The notes under the pieces are model-generated. The model saw only the letters and a program-made list of their open reading frames with translations. It did no database searches and was not told where the DNA came from. The translations under genes were made by a program, and so were the position numbers. Of a DNA stretch of 49,373 bases, positions 9,589-18,500 are shown piece after piece. Each line of letters opens with the position of its first letter. Positions within the stretch are counted from its first letter, which is position 1. Source of the stretch: Enterobacterales bacterium (GTDB lineage Bacteria; Pseudomonadota; Gammaproteobacteria; Enterobacterales; Enterobacteriaceae); the NCBI GenBank assembly GCA_003864575.1, contig BHES01000011.1:1-49373 (forward strand), in the 5' to 3' direction.

Positions 9589-11952
9589 TTAAAGATTATA
9601 GCTATTTTTCCTTTCGCCGTTCACCCACACTTCCCGTGATTCGCCTTGCGGCAGCACCATGTTGAGTGTTTCCCACGCCGGTTTAAAATCACCGCGCTGA
9701 GTCAACGTGACATCGATACGTTGAGCGCTACTGACAATTTCCCAGTTAAGCCAAAGTGCATGACCCTCTTGCCAGCCGTGACTTTCGCCGTCGTCTTCAA
9801 ACAACACGCCTGACGACCGGCCAGCAGCCGGAGCCGGGAAAATATGCAGTGCGCGCTGCGTGTCTTTTTTTACATCCACATAGGCCAGACGCCCGGAGAC
9901 CGGCAGCGCGGCACCGGCGCGAACCAGCAACGGCAGTCGGTTTAAAGGGGCATCAAGGGTGACACTCTGCCCACCAGCGAACCACTCTCCGCTGTAAAAA
10001 TCACACCAGCCGATGCCATTTTCGGGCAGATAAACGTCGCGCTGACGCTGGCCTTGCTCCACCACGCTTGCTACCAGCAGGTCTTGACCCAGCAGGAAAT
10101 CATCCGTTTCCGCGAAAGTTTTGGGGTCGTTCTCATGGTCTAAGAAGGTCGGACGCAGCATCGGTTCGTCGTCGCTATGCGCCTGCCACAACAACGTGTA
10201 GAAATACGGCAGCAGGCGGTAGCGCAGCTCGATAGCTTCCCGGATCAACGCGGTACTTTCGCCATACATCCACGGTTCGTTAACCGTACCGTCTTCATTC
10301 CAGGAGTGAATGGTAAAGCGCGGATGCATGACACCGTTTTGCACCCAGCGTACAAACAGTTCTTCATCCGGACGATCGCCGGAGAAACCACCCACGTCGT
10401 GCCCAACGTTATACAAGCCGGAAAGGCTCATGCCGAGGCCCATGCGCGTGTTGTAGCGCAGCGTTTGCCAGCTGGTGCGGTTGTCGCCGCTCCAGGTTTG
10501 TACGTAGCGCTGCATCCCGGCGCAACCCGAACGGGAAATCAGATAAGGTCGGGCAAGCGGTGCGAATTTCTGCTGCGCTTCAAACGAGGCACGCATCATC
10601 AGCAACGGCATCACCGGACGGATATGTTTAATGGAAATAGATTTGCCAAATCCGTGGCAACGCGCATCGCTATCCCACACTTCGTATTCGTTGTTATCAT
10701 TCCAGGTCGAGCCGATACCGTTTTCCAGCAACTGCGAGGTCACTCCCCGCTGCCACCAGCGCACCGCCGCCGGATTGGTGAAATCAAGATGTGAACCTTC
10801 GTCATCCCAAAATACCGAGCGCTCAGGTGCATCTGTTTCTGAATCGCGGACAAATAACCCTTCTCCGGCGACCTCGGCATATTTCGGGTGGTCCTGTAAC
10901 AGACAGGGTTTGATATTGGCGGCCAGGCGTATCCCCGCATCAAGAAATGCCTGTGACATCACTTTGGGCTGCGGGACTTTGTCGTAATTCCAGTTAAAAA
11001 CGTAGCGTTTGTTGCCAATCGAGGTATATCCCGACGAGAGCTGGAAGGAGTCACAGGGGATCTGATTTTCGCTGCACAGATGGATGAACTTCATCAGTTG
11101 CTGCTGGGCATCTGGGGCATCGGTGTAATACATGGTGGAACCGCTGTAACCGAGACTCCATTTCGGGCCAAAGGTGGTTTTCCCCGTCAGGCGCACCAGT
11201 GATTTGGTCACGTCGAGCACCGTCGGGCCAAGGAACAGGTAGTAATCGAGATCGCCCGCTTCCGCGCTAAACCGGCGATAAGGCAGATGGTAGTTATCCA
11301 GTTCTTTGCCGAGATCAAGCCACACATTGCTGAGATTATCGTAGAAAAGACCGAAACTCACATCTTCCCGTCGGGTCAGCGTGAAGGGAATGTGTTTGTA
11401 CAGCGGATCGGTGCTGGCGGCGTTGTACCCCATCGCATCGAGGTTACGCATTTCAAAACGGCGGCCAGTGCGGTTGAGGTCGCCAGCTTTTTCGCCCAGC
11501 CCGTAATAGTTTTCACCGACATGACGACGCTGATAATGCGCCGAACCGTCGCCTTTTACTGACAGCATGTAAGCACCGGTTTTACGGTCGCTGGCCAGCG
11601 GCAACCAATCGCCCAGCGCATTTTTGTATTCCCACTCCAACCACAGTGGCTGGTGAACGGTGACGCGTAGTTTGTCACTGGTGATCACCAGTTGGTTTTC
11701 CTGTTGTTCCAGCGTAAACCCCGGCAGGCTGAAGCCTTCGTTGCTCAGACGGTCGCGCCCTTCCCACGGCACATCCTGTGCAGGAGCAATGCTCCAGGTA
11801 CGGTCGAGTGCCAGTTCACCCCGACGCTTTATCACCACCCTGAACAGACCCTGCTCCAGGACACGCAGGCAGAAAATATGTTGCTCATCCACCAGCAACT
11901 CAATGCCCGCCGCATCCTGCGCAGCCAGCACCCAATGTTTTAACGTTTTCAT
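9589..11952 (-). CDS. Glycoside hydrolase family 31 (alpha-glucosidase/xylosidase-like)
   Basis: A 787-residue cytoplasmic GH31 enzyme without a signal peptide. The N-terminal beta-sandwich (about 1-250) includes HVGENYYGLGEKAGDLNR. The (beta/alpha)8 barrel has the catalytic-nucleophile signature STWNDNNEYEVW at about 415 and the region around WSGDNRTSWQ with the likely acid/base Asp. C-terminal beta domains contain LPENGIGWCDFYSG. This fits hydrolysis of alpha-linked oligosaccharides or glycosides taken up by the adjacent transporter. The start codon overlaps the stop of the MFS gene by 4 bp, so the two are translationally coupled and probably work together. The substrate cannot be named. 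Alternatives within GH31 (alpha-xylosidase, sulfoquinovosidase) are not excluded. Confidence 0.85.
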   Translation of the reverse strand: MKTLKHWVLAAQDAAGIELLVDEQHIFCLRVLEQGLFRVVIKRRGELALDRTWSIAPAQDVPWEGRDRLSNEGFSLPGFTLEQQENQLVITSDKLRVTVHQPLWLEWEYKNALGDWLPLASDRKTGAYMLSVKGDGSAHYQRRHVGENYYGLGEKAGDLNRTGRRFEMRNLDAMGYNAASTDPLYKHIPFTLTRREDVSFGLFYDNLSNVWLDLGKELDNYHLPYRRFSAEAGDLDYYLFLGPTVLDVTKSLVRLTGKTTFGPKWSLGYSGSTMYYTDAPDAQQQLMKFIHLCSENQIPCDSFQLSSGYTSIGNKRYVFNWNYDKVPQPKVMSQAFLDAGIRLAANIKPCLLQDHPKYAEVAGEGLFVRDSETDAPERSVFWDDEGSHLDFTNPAAVRWWQRGVTSQLLENGIGSTWNDNNEYEVWDSDARCHGFGKSISIKHIRPVMPLLMMRASFEAQQKFAPLARPYLISRSGCAGMQRYVQTWSGDNRTSWQTLRYNTRMGLGMSLSGLYNVGHDVGGFSGDRPDEELFVRWVQNGVMHPRFTIHSWNEDGTVNEPWMYGESTALIREAIELRYRLLPYFYTLLWQAHSDDEPMLRPTFLDHENDPKTFAETDDFLLGQDLLVASVVEQGQRQRDVYLPENGIGWCDFYSGEWFAGGQSVTLDAPLNRLPLLVRAGAALPVSGRLAYVDVKKDTQRALHIFPAPAAGRSSGVLFEDDGESHGWQEGHALWLNWEIVSSAQRIDVTLTQRGDFKPAWETLNMVLPQGESREVWVNGERKNSYNL

Positions 11953-13262
11953 GCATTTTTCCTTTTGTCTGCCGGATTGCGGCGTTCTGCTATCAGGGCA
12001 ATCAGGAATACAGCCCCGACCAGGTCAAAAAATCCCATCGCGATAAACAGCGGATTAAAACCAATATTGTCGGCAACGGCGCCGATCAACAGTGAAAATA
12101 GGAAGCTGGCGATCCACGCCGATGAGCCTCTCATACCGTTGACGGTGGCAACCTGATTCTTGTCGAAAGTCTCGACCACCACGGCACTCAACATGCAGGA
12201 GATCACCTGATGGCCGAAGCCGCCTATGGAGATAAGCGCAATCGCGGCGTACGGGCTTTGGGTCACCGCCACCAGCGCCAGCGAGAGCATCATGAAGGCG
12301 CCGGTCACGGAGCTCGCGACAATCGAGTTAATACGGGAGCAGCCAAACACTTTGCGATACAGCGTGGTGAGATAGCCGCTGGCGATACTGCCGAGATCGG
12401 CCGCCAGGAACGGTAACCAGGCGAACATGACGATGTGTTTTAAATCCATCCCGCGCTCGTTGGCGAGATAGAGCGGTACCCAGAAGCTGAAAACGGCCCA
12501 CGCAGGTTCGGCCAGAAATGCGGGGATCGCAATGCCGTAGAATTTTTTGTTTTTGCAGACAATTTTCAGCGATTTGATAAACGGCAGACGTGCCTGCTGC
12601 GGCTCGTTGTCCTGACGGATGAACGCCAGTTCTTCCTTGCTTAGATTGGGGTGGGTTTCCGGCGAGTGGTAGAACTTCCACCACAGCAGAACCCAGAGCA
12701 TCGACAGCACGCCACAGAACAGGAAAGCACCGCGCCAGCCGAAGGAGATATGGGCGACCAAAATGATAGGCGGAGCCAGCATTGCGCCAATCGAGAAGCC
12801 GACTCCCGCCCAGCCTGCTGCCACCGGCCGCTCTTTGCGCGGGAACCAGTCGGAGATAGCTTTGGCGTTGGCCGGTGTGGCAGCCGCTTCAGCACTGCCC
12901 ATGAAGAATCGCAGGATCGCCAGTTGAACCCAGCTTCCGGCACCGGCGTGCAGCATACAGACTACTGCCCAGATGGAGGCGCAAATCAGAAAGCCCAGCT
13001 TCAACCCGATGACGTCAATCAGCCAGCCGCACAACGGCTGGAATATTGTGTAGGCCGCCTGAAATGCTGCTACCACGTAGGAATATTGTTCGGTAGTCAT
13101 ACCCAAACTGGTTTTCAGTTCTGCAGCCAGTAAACCCAGAGAGTTGCGGGTGATGTAGTTTACCGTCACCCCGAGCAGAAACAGCGACAGCATCCACCAG
13201 CGTAAGGCTTTAATTCTACGACGACCGGCCGTCACCGCACCGGAATTGATCTCAATCGTCAT
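11949..13262 (-). CDS. MFS transporter, anion:cation symporter (ExuT/GudP-like)
   Basis: This 437-residue inner-membrane protein of the major facilitator superfamily has about 12 hydrophobic segments. The first begins near residue 24 (WWMLSLFLLGVTVNYITRNS). Its style is that of the hexuronate/glucarate/phthalate symporters: YSYVVAAFQAAYTIFQPLCG in helix 2, then RFFMGSAEAAATPANAKAIS and SDWFPRKERPVAAGW after helix 4. GGGGAG precedes the ATG at 13262. It is the promoter-proximal gene of a two-gene operon with the GH31 glycosidase and diverges from a LacI-type regulator, the usual arrangement for a substrate-inducible catabolic unit. The likely cargo is a sugar acid or acidic glycoside, by inference from family and neighbour. 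Confidence 0.85.
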   Translation of the reverse strand: MTIEINSGAVTAGRRRIKALRWWMLSLFLLGVTVNYITRNSLGLLAAELKTSLGMTTEQYSYVVAAFQAAYTIFQPLCGWLIDVIGLKLGFLICASIWAVVCMLHAGAGSWVQLAILRFFMGSAEAAATPANAKAISDWFPRKERPVAAGWAGVGFSIGAMLAPPIILVAHISFGWRGAFLFCGVLSMLWVLLWWKFYHSPETHPNLSKEELAFIRQDNEPQQARLPFIKSLKIVCKNKKFYGIAIPAFLAEPAWAVFSFWVPLYLANERGMDLKHIVMFAWLPFLAADLGSIASGYLTTLYRKVFGCSRINSIVASSVTGAFMMLSLALVAVTQSPYAAIALISIGGFGHQVISCMLSAVVVETFDKNQVATVNGMRGSSAWIASFLFSLLIGAVADNIGFNPLFIAMGFFDLVGAVFLIALIAERRNPADKRKNA

Positions 13263-13482
13263 GCTTATTCTCCCCGCCGGTCAGCTCATGGCTGCTGGCG
13301 ATGTGTTATGTAGAGTACCCTTGACGACTGTAAGCAGACTGATTTGTGAGCGGTACGTGATTCTTTGCAAGAACTTTCACGCTATAACCTACAGGCACGT
13401 ATTTATGGCAACAAATCCTGATAACACGGCCAATTGTTGTTGTGAAAATTTTTTCATTTTCGAATTTGAACGGGATCACACT
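13263..13482. promoter_or_regulatory. Divergent promoter region of MFS-GH31 and LacI-type regulator
   Basis: 220 bp between the divergent genes. On the minus strand TTACAG and CATAAC are spaced 17 bp, a possible promoter for the transporter. On the plus strand TATAAC at 13383-13388 is a possible -10 for the regulator. Two palindromes are candidate operators: TTCTT-N3-AAGAA at 13361-13373, and TGAAAA-TT-TTTTCA at 13443-13456. Neither is proven. Confidence 0.45.
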
Positions 13483-14565
13483 TTGAACGGAAAGCTGAAA
13501 ATACAGCAAATCGCCGACCAAACGGGGCTATCGATCAGCACCGTTTCGCGCGTTTTAGCAGGGAAAAGCAACACCAGCAGCAAAGCCCGTGACAAGGTTC
13601 TGGAATGCGCTAAGTCGCAGGGCGTTTTGAATGGACTGTCTGTCGGCAGGCTGATGCTCACTAACATTATGATCTTTGCCCCTGCCCGCGCCTTTGATGT
13701 GCGCAGTGATATTTTTTACTACAAGGTGATCCAGGGCGTTCTGGCAACCACCGCCAGGCATGAAGTCCGCGTTCGCTATTGCGCCATGGAAGAAGAGAAT
13801 GCCGATGCGGCGCTGTTTATCGCAAAAATGAGTGATCCTCTGACCGAGGCGGCCTTGCTAATCGGTATCGACGATCCGCATATTCATCAGCTCGCCACTG
13901 AAATGGGCAAGCCGTGCGTACTGATCAACTGCTACGACCGCCACATGCGCCTGGACAGCGTAAGCCCGGATCATCAGACGATGGGAGATTTCGCTTGTGA
14001 CTATCTATTTTCACAAGGACATACGCGGATAGTGACATTGCAATGTCTGCGCCGCCATACGATGGAACTGCGCCTGACCGGTATCAGACAGGCATTCTCC
14101 CGCCATCATCAGACCTTCAATGACACTGAGCATTTACTGAATACGTCAGGATTTGGTGCGCAGGAAAGTGAGTTAGCGTTGTTGAACTATCTGGATGCGT
14201 TGCCCGAAGGGCAGCCGCTGCCGACAGCTATTCTTGCGGGCGGTGATTTTATGGCATCGGGTGTCATGGCGGCGCTGGCACAAAGAGGATTATCCGTGCC
14301 GGGTGATATCAGTCTCATTAGCACCGACGGATTTAATCTGGCGGAAATTCACGACATCCCGCTGACTGCCGTCCTTGTCCCGCGTGATGAGCTGGGCACA
14401 GAAGCTATTGCTCTGCTACAAAGACGAATGCTTCGCCCCGATGCGCCCTTCACGACGCAGTTATTGCAGGGGAAATTGGTGGTGCGCCACTCGGTCAGAA
14501 AGTCCTCCGGACGCAAAGCGGTATCGCATCCTCATCATTTATATGACCCGCAGCCGGACAGATAA
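13483..14565 (+). CDS. LacI-family transcriptional regulator
   Basis: A 360-residue regulator. The N-terminal helix-turn-helix KIQQIADQTGLSISTVSRVL sits at residues 5-24, with the hinge region after it. A periplasmic-binding-protein-like effector domain follows, with blocks such as LLIGIDDPHI, YLFSQGHTRI and the C-terminal ILAGGDFMASGVMAAL and DISLISTDGF. I chose TTG at 13483 because it puts the HTH at the extreme N-terminus, as the family requires. An in-frame ATG at 13405 would add an unusual Cys- and Phe-rich stretch and is less likely. It probably represses the divergent transporter-glycosidase operon until a sugar-derived inducer binds. Confidence 0.82.
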   Translation: MNGKLKIQQIADQTGLSISTVSRVLAGKSNTSSKARDKVLECAKSQGVLNGLSVGRLMLTNIMIFAPARAFDVRSDIFYYKVIQGVLATTARHEVRVRYCAMEEENADAALFIAKMSDPLTEAALLIGIDDPHIHQLATEMGKPCVLINCYDRHMRLDSVSPDHQTMGDFACDYLFSQGHTRIVTLQCLRRHTMELRLTGIRQAFSRHHQTFNDTEHLLNTSGFGAQESELALLNYLDALPEGQPLPTAILAGGDFMASGVMAALAQRGLSVPGDISLISTDGFNLAEIHDIPLTAVLVPRDELGTEAIALLQRRMLRPDAPFTTQLLQGKLVVRHSVRKSSGRKAVSHPHHLYDPQPDR

Positions 14566-14618
14566 ATTTCATCTTCAGTAGGCAGCGTTCACTATGACAA
14601 GAGCTATCAGTACGCGTA

Positions 14619-14846
14619 CTAAGCGCGGTAAGGTTGATAGCTGAACAGCACGCGTTGTTTAGAAATCATGCCATGTCCGTTCTGACAGAAGTAATCCACC
14701 GCGCCGCAGGCTTTCAGCGTTTGCAGGGGAGTCTGGCAATCCGGGCATGATGCCGTTTGCTGGAAATCGGTGTCGCAGGGCTCACAGTGAAAGTGATCGC
14801 TTACCCATTGCATGGGCAGGTCGCATTGCGGGCAATGTGCTTCCAT
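14619..14846 (-). CDS. yfgJ: Small double zinc-ribbon protein YfgJ
   Basis: A 75-residue protein with four cysteine pairs or Cys/His knuckles: CPQC near residue 5, CEPC near 20, CPDC near 33 and CQNGHG near 52. This matches the zinc-ribbon family YfgJ of E. coli, including the shared block LKACGAVDYFCQNGHG. The function is not established. The ATG at 14846 has GAGGAG upstream; starts further upstream add non-conserved residues. It follows der on the same strand, separated by a hairpin terminator. Confidence 0.9.
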   Translation of the reverse strand: MEAHCPQCDLPMQWVSDHFHCEPCDTDFQQTASCPDCQTPLQTLKACGAVDYFCQNGHGMISKQRVLFSYQPYRA

Positions 14847-14896
14847 CAAATCGCTCCTCATGTTTTGCAATGTAAAAGGGTTGGTATATAAAGAAA

Positions 14897-14920
14897 CAAG
14901 GTGCATTTTCATGCACCTTG
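14897..14920 (-). terminator. Intrinsic terminator after der
   Basis: A 10-bp perfect stem (14897-14906 with 14911-14920) with a 4-base loop, followed on the minus strand by TTTCTTTAT. It lies just beyond the der stop codon and before yfgJ. Confidence 0.75.
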
Positions 14921-14927
14921 CGGGTTT

Positions 14928-16418
14928 TTATGACTTATTCTTCAGATGCTGCAGAAGGCGTCTGCGCTTACGCTGCTGGTGTGGCGACAGCGTATTTTTC
15001 TTGCCTTCATACGGGTTCTCACCCTCTTTGAACTGGATGCGGATCGGTGTCCCCATCACTTTCAGCGAGCGGCGGAAGTAGTTCATCAGATAGCGTTTGT
15101 AGGAATCAGCCAGATCTTTCACCTGATTACCGTGGATAACCACGATAGGCGGGTTGTAGCCCCCGGCGTGAGCATATTTCAGCTTCACGCGACGACCGTT
15201 AACCAACGGTGGCTGGTGATCGTCAGCAGCCATCTGCATGATACGGGTCAGCATGGAAGTACTCACTCGCGTGGTAGCGCATGTGTAGGCTTCGATCACT
15301 GATTCGAACAGGTTACCCACACCGCTGCCGTGCAGGGCGGAGATGAAGTGAATACGCGCGAAGTCAACGAAGCCCAAACGCAGGTCCAACTGGTCTTTAA
15401 CCTGAGCGCGCTCATCTTCGCTCATGCCGTCCCACTTGTTCACCACAATCAGCAGTGAGCGCCCACTATTAAGGATGAAGCCTAACAGCGAAAGGTCCTG
15501 ATCGGAGATACCGTCGCGGGCATCAATCACCAGCATGACCACGTTAGCGTCTTCAATCGCCTGCAAGGTTTTGATAACCGAGAACTTCTCAACGGTTTCA
15601 GTAACTTTGCCACGCTTACGCACACCAGCGGTGTCAATCAGAACGTATTCACGTTCGTCACGTACCATCGGGATATAAATACTGTCACGGGTGGTACCCG
15701 GCATGTCGTAAACCACGACGCGCTCTTCGCCCAGGATACGGTTAGTCAGTGTGGACTTACCCACGTTCGGACGCCCAACGATAGCCAGTTTGATCGGTAA
15801 AGAGCGTGGATCGAAATCATCTTCGACGTCGGCTGGGATCTCATCTTCCTCGAGACTGGCTTCCTGCTCAGCCCAGTAAGCGGCGTTGGCCTCTTCTTCC
15901 GTCAGTTCCACTTCTTCTGGCTTCTCGCCCACGAATGGCACCAAAACGTGCTCAATCAATTGTGCGACACCACGTCCATGGGAAGCCGCAATCGGGTAGA
16001 CTTCGCCTAAACCCAGCGCATAAAAATCGCCCACGGCGCTGTCCGGATCAAGACCATCGGTTTTGTTGGCAACCAGGAAGGTGGCTTTTTCACGGCTGCG
16101 AAGATGCTGGGCAATGCCCTGGTCGGCAGGCATAAGGCCCGCGCGTGCATCAACCATGAACAGCACAATGTCAGCTTCTTCGATAGCCAGCAGTGACTGC
16201 CCGGCCATACGGGTTTCAACGCCGTCTTCAGTCCCATCGATACCGCCGGTATCAACGATGATGAATTCGTTACCCTCAATTTCAGCACGACCATACTTGC
16301 GGTCACGCGTTAGCCCCGGGAAATCCGCGACCAGCGCATCACGCGTCTTGGTCAAACGGTTAAATAAAGTGGATTTACCCACATTCGGGCGCCCAACCAG
16401 CGCGACGACAGGTATCAT
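14928..16418 (-). CDS. der: Ribosome assembly GTPase Der (EngA)
   Basis: A 496-residue GTPase with two tandem G domains that acts in maturation of the 50S ribosomal subunit. The first G domain has [14 protein letters not shown] at about 8-21, DTGGI and NKTDGLD. The second repeats [14 protein letters not shown] at about 214, with [10 protein letters not shown] and NKWDGMSE. An acidic linker rich in Glu/Asp at about 165-205 lies between the domains, and a KH-like domain follows (about 385-475) ending in basic residues. Length is slightly above the 490 residues of E. coli Der. No sequence anomaly is seen. The 255-bp gap upstream toward bamB includes an A/T-rich stretch likely to hold its own promoter. 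Confidence 0.97.
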   Translation of the reverse strand: MIPVVALVGRPNVGKSTLFNRLTKTRDALVADFPGLTRDRKYGRAEIEGNEFIIVDTGGIDGTEDGVETRMAGQSLLAIEEADIVLFMVDARAGLMPADQGIAQHLRSREKATFLVANKTDGLDPDSAVGDFYALGLGEVYPIAASHGRGVAQLIEHVLVPFVGEKPEEVELTEEEANAAYWAEQEASLEEDEIPADVEDDFDPRSLPIKLAIVGRPNVGKSTLTNRILGEERVVVYDMPGTTRDSIYIPMVRDEREYVLIDTAGVRKRGKVTETVEKFSVIKTLQAIEDANVVMLVIDARDGISDQDLSLLGFILNSGRSLLIVVNKWDGMSEDERAQVKDQLDLRLGFVDFARIHFISALHGSGVGNLFESVIEAYTCATTRVSTSMLTRIMQMAADDHQPPLVNGRRVKLKYAHAGGYNPPIVVIHGNQVKDLADSYKRYLMNYFRRSLKVMGTPIRIQFKEGENPYEGKKNTLSPHQQRKRRRLLQHLKNKS

Positions 16419-16597
16419 TTTGAAGCCTCGTTTTTTATAACAAAAAGTTATAGCAAAAAATTATAGCAAAGAGTTTTATTGCAAATTTATAACGCAAAAC
16501 AAAAAAGTTACAGCGCGAAAAAAAATCAGCAAAACACTATGATTCAATCAGTTACATCACAGTCGACCGCAATCGGCTGTGCATAATTCAGAATACG

Positions 16598-16628
16598 AAA
16601 CGGCCCCTGAGCGATTCAGGAGCCGTTT
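16598..16628 (-). terminator. Terminator after bamB
   Basis: Stem AAACGGC/GCCGTTT (16598-16604 with 16622-16628), continued by CCTGA/TCAGG around a GCGAT loop with one mismatch. A and T runs on both sides allow termination of the bamB transcript on the minus strand. Confidence 0.75.
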
Positions 16629-16673
16629 TAAAGCCCGGTTAACATCAACCCGGCCAGATGCTGTCAGCGAAAA

Positions 16674-17855
16674 TTAGCGGGTGAAGGAGTAAACCTCACC
16701 GCCTTTCGCCTGGATCACCAGCTTGTCACTTGCAACAATTGGCGCGCCGAGGAACCCGGAGCTATCCACTTTCTGCTGTGCGACAAAACGGCCATCGGTG
16801 GTGTTGATCCAATGCAGATAACCCTCGGAATCCCCGACCACAATATAACCATTATACAGTACTGGAGCCGTCAAGTTACGGTGCAATAAATCGCTTTGAC
16901 GCCAGAGGCTTACGCCGCCCTGGGTATCAAGTGCCATCACACGGTCATCCTGATCAACCAGATAGATATGGCCAGCATCGACGATAAAGTCGTTGATAGA
17001 ACCGACATCACGCTTCCACGCAATCTGACCAGAACGCAGATCCATGGCGACCAAGCTGCCGTTATATGCCAGCGCATACACAACGCCATCAACGATAACC
17101 GGTGTGATATCGACATCGCTCAGACGATCGATTTCAGTCGCGCCACTTGGCTGAGAAATACGTTGTTGCCAGATAAGCTGGCCTTCTTTCATCAGCACGG
17201 CGCTCACACGGCCGTTATCACCACCAACAATGGCAGCACCAAAAGCGGTAGCCGGAGCGGATTCGCCACGCAGAGAAAGCGTTGGCATATCGAGGTTAGC
17301 GGTCCACTGAATGGTACCGTCAGTTTCGCTCAACCCCTGTAGCATCCCGTTGCCCGTATGGACCAGTACCAGTCCGTCGCTGACTACCGGGCGTGAAAGT
17401 GCTTCACCTGCCACTTTGGTCTGCCACGCAATGCTGCCATCGCTGCTATTCAATGCATAAACGATAGCTTGTTCACTGCCGACATAGACATGCGAACCCG
17501 CCGCGGTAACACCGCCTGAAAGCTGCGCCGAATTGTTGCTGGAGAAGAAGCCAGTCTTTTCTGACAGGTTCACTTTCCACTTTTCTTTACCGCTGTCAGC
17601 ATCCAGTGCTTTCACGACGCCAAAACGGTCGGCTGCGTAAATAGTGCTGTCCTGCCAGGCCGGGCGCAGATGTGAGTAGTAATCGCCAACGCCATCACCT
17701 ACCGAGGTGCTCCAGACTTTCGTCGGGGTGAATTGATTTTCAACTTTTGGCAACGGGGACATCTTAACGACATCTTCTTCGCTGTTAAACAAAGAACAGC
17801 CACTCAGCAGGGCAACTGAAACCCATCCTACTAAGAGTGTTTTACGCAATTGCAT
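16674..17855 (-). CDS. bamB: Outer-membrane assembly lipoprotein BamB
   Basis: A 393-residue lipoprotein of the BAM complex that inserts beta-barrel proteins in the outer membrane; it binds BamA POTRA domains on the periplasmic side. The signal peptide ends in lipobox LLSGCS at about 17-22. The rest is an eight-bladed beta-propeller with repeated PQQ-like motifs such as VKALDADSGKEKWKV, VYALNSSDGSIAWQT, LVAMDLRSGQIAWKR and VMALDTQGGVSLWRQ. Length agrees with E. coli (392). It follows yfgM by 11 bp in one operon, consistent with joint roles in envelope protein traffic. Confidence 0.97.
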   Translation of the reverse strand: MQLRKTLLVGWVSVALLSGCSLFNSEEDVVKMSPLPKVENQFTPTKVWSTSVGDGVGDYYSHLRPAWQDSTIYAADRFGVVKALDADSGKEKWKVNLSEKTGFFSSNNSAQLSGGVTAAGSHVYVGSEQAIVYALNSSDGSIAWQTKVAGEALSRPVVSDGLVLVHTGNGMLQGLSETDGTIQWTANLDMPTLSLRGESAPATAFGAAIVGGDNGRVSAVLMKEGQLIWQQRISQPSGATEIDRLSDVDITPVIVDGVVYALAYNGSLVAMDLRSGQIAWKRDVGSINDFIVDAGHIYLVDQDDRVMALDTQGGVSLWRQSDLLHRNLTAPVLYNGYIVVGDSEGYLHWINTTDGRFVAQQKVDSSGFLGAPIVASDKLVIQAKGGEVYSFTR

Positions 17856-17866
17856 CGGGGTTCCCC

Positions 17867-18487
17867 TTAGCTGGATAAGTTGTTCAATTTCATACGCAGC
17901 ATACCTTGCAGCGTTTGAGAAGGTTTAGAATCGAGGCCTTTGCTGTAGGCTTCACGCGCGCCTTTGGCATCGCTTTTCGCCAGCAGGACATCACCACGAA
18001 CATCTTGTTGCAGTGCCGTCCAGCCTTCGCCCTTCACGCCATCTAACGTTTTGAGTGCGTCATCGAATTTGTTTTGCTGCATCTGGACACGCGCTAAGCG
18101 CAGGTTAACCAGCGACAGTAAGTTCTCTTCTTTCGCCTGGCTCTGCGCCTGCGTCAATTGCTTTTCAGCATTAGCAAAATCTTTGGTTTCAACAAAATGG
18201 TCAGCTAACTGCAGCGCAGCGAAAACGCCGTAATTATTGCTGTTGCTCTGGGCGAACTTCTCCAGATCTTCAACACCCTGCGCTTTTTTATCCGTCATTG
18301 CCTGATTGGCCTGCTGGAAATCAACGGAAGCTTCGGTCATTGCTGAACTTTGGTGAGTTTGCCAGTAACGCCAACCACCCAATGCAGCAATACCCAGCAC
18401 AACGCCGATCGCCAATGCTTTTCCATTTTCAGCAAAGAAATGACGTACGGCATCAACCTGTTCGTTTTCAGTGGTATAGACTTCCAC
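17867..18487 (-). CDS. yfgM: YfgM, SecYEG-associated ancillary chaperone
   Basis: A 206-residue single-span inner-membrane protein. A short cytoplasmic segment is followed by one transmembrane helix at about 24-41 (ALAIGVVLGIAALGGWRYW) and a periplasmic TPR-like domain with repeated helical pairs, for example YGVFAALQLADHFVETKDFA and NLRLARVQMQQNKFDDALKT. In E. coli YfgM associates with the Sec translocon and periplasmic chaperones, and its cytoplasmic part affects the Rcs response. The start is GTG at 18487 with AGAAGGA upstream. It lies between hisS (13-bp gap) and bamB (11-bp gap), so the three are probably cotranscribed. Confidence 0.93.
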   Translation of the reverse strand: MEVYTTENEQVDAVRHFFAENGKALAIGVVLGIAALGGWRYWQTHQSSAMTEASVDFQQANQAMTDKKAQGVEDLEKFAQSNSNNYGVFAALQLADHFVETKDFANAEKQLTQAQSQAKEENLLSLVNLRLARVQMQQNKFDDALKTLDGVKGEGWTALQQDVRGDVLLAKSDAKGAREAYSKGLDSKPSQTLQGMLRMKLNNLSS

Positions 18488-18500
18488 GTGGTCCTTCTCC

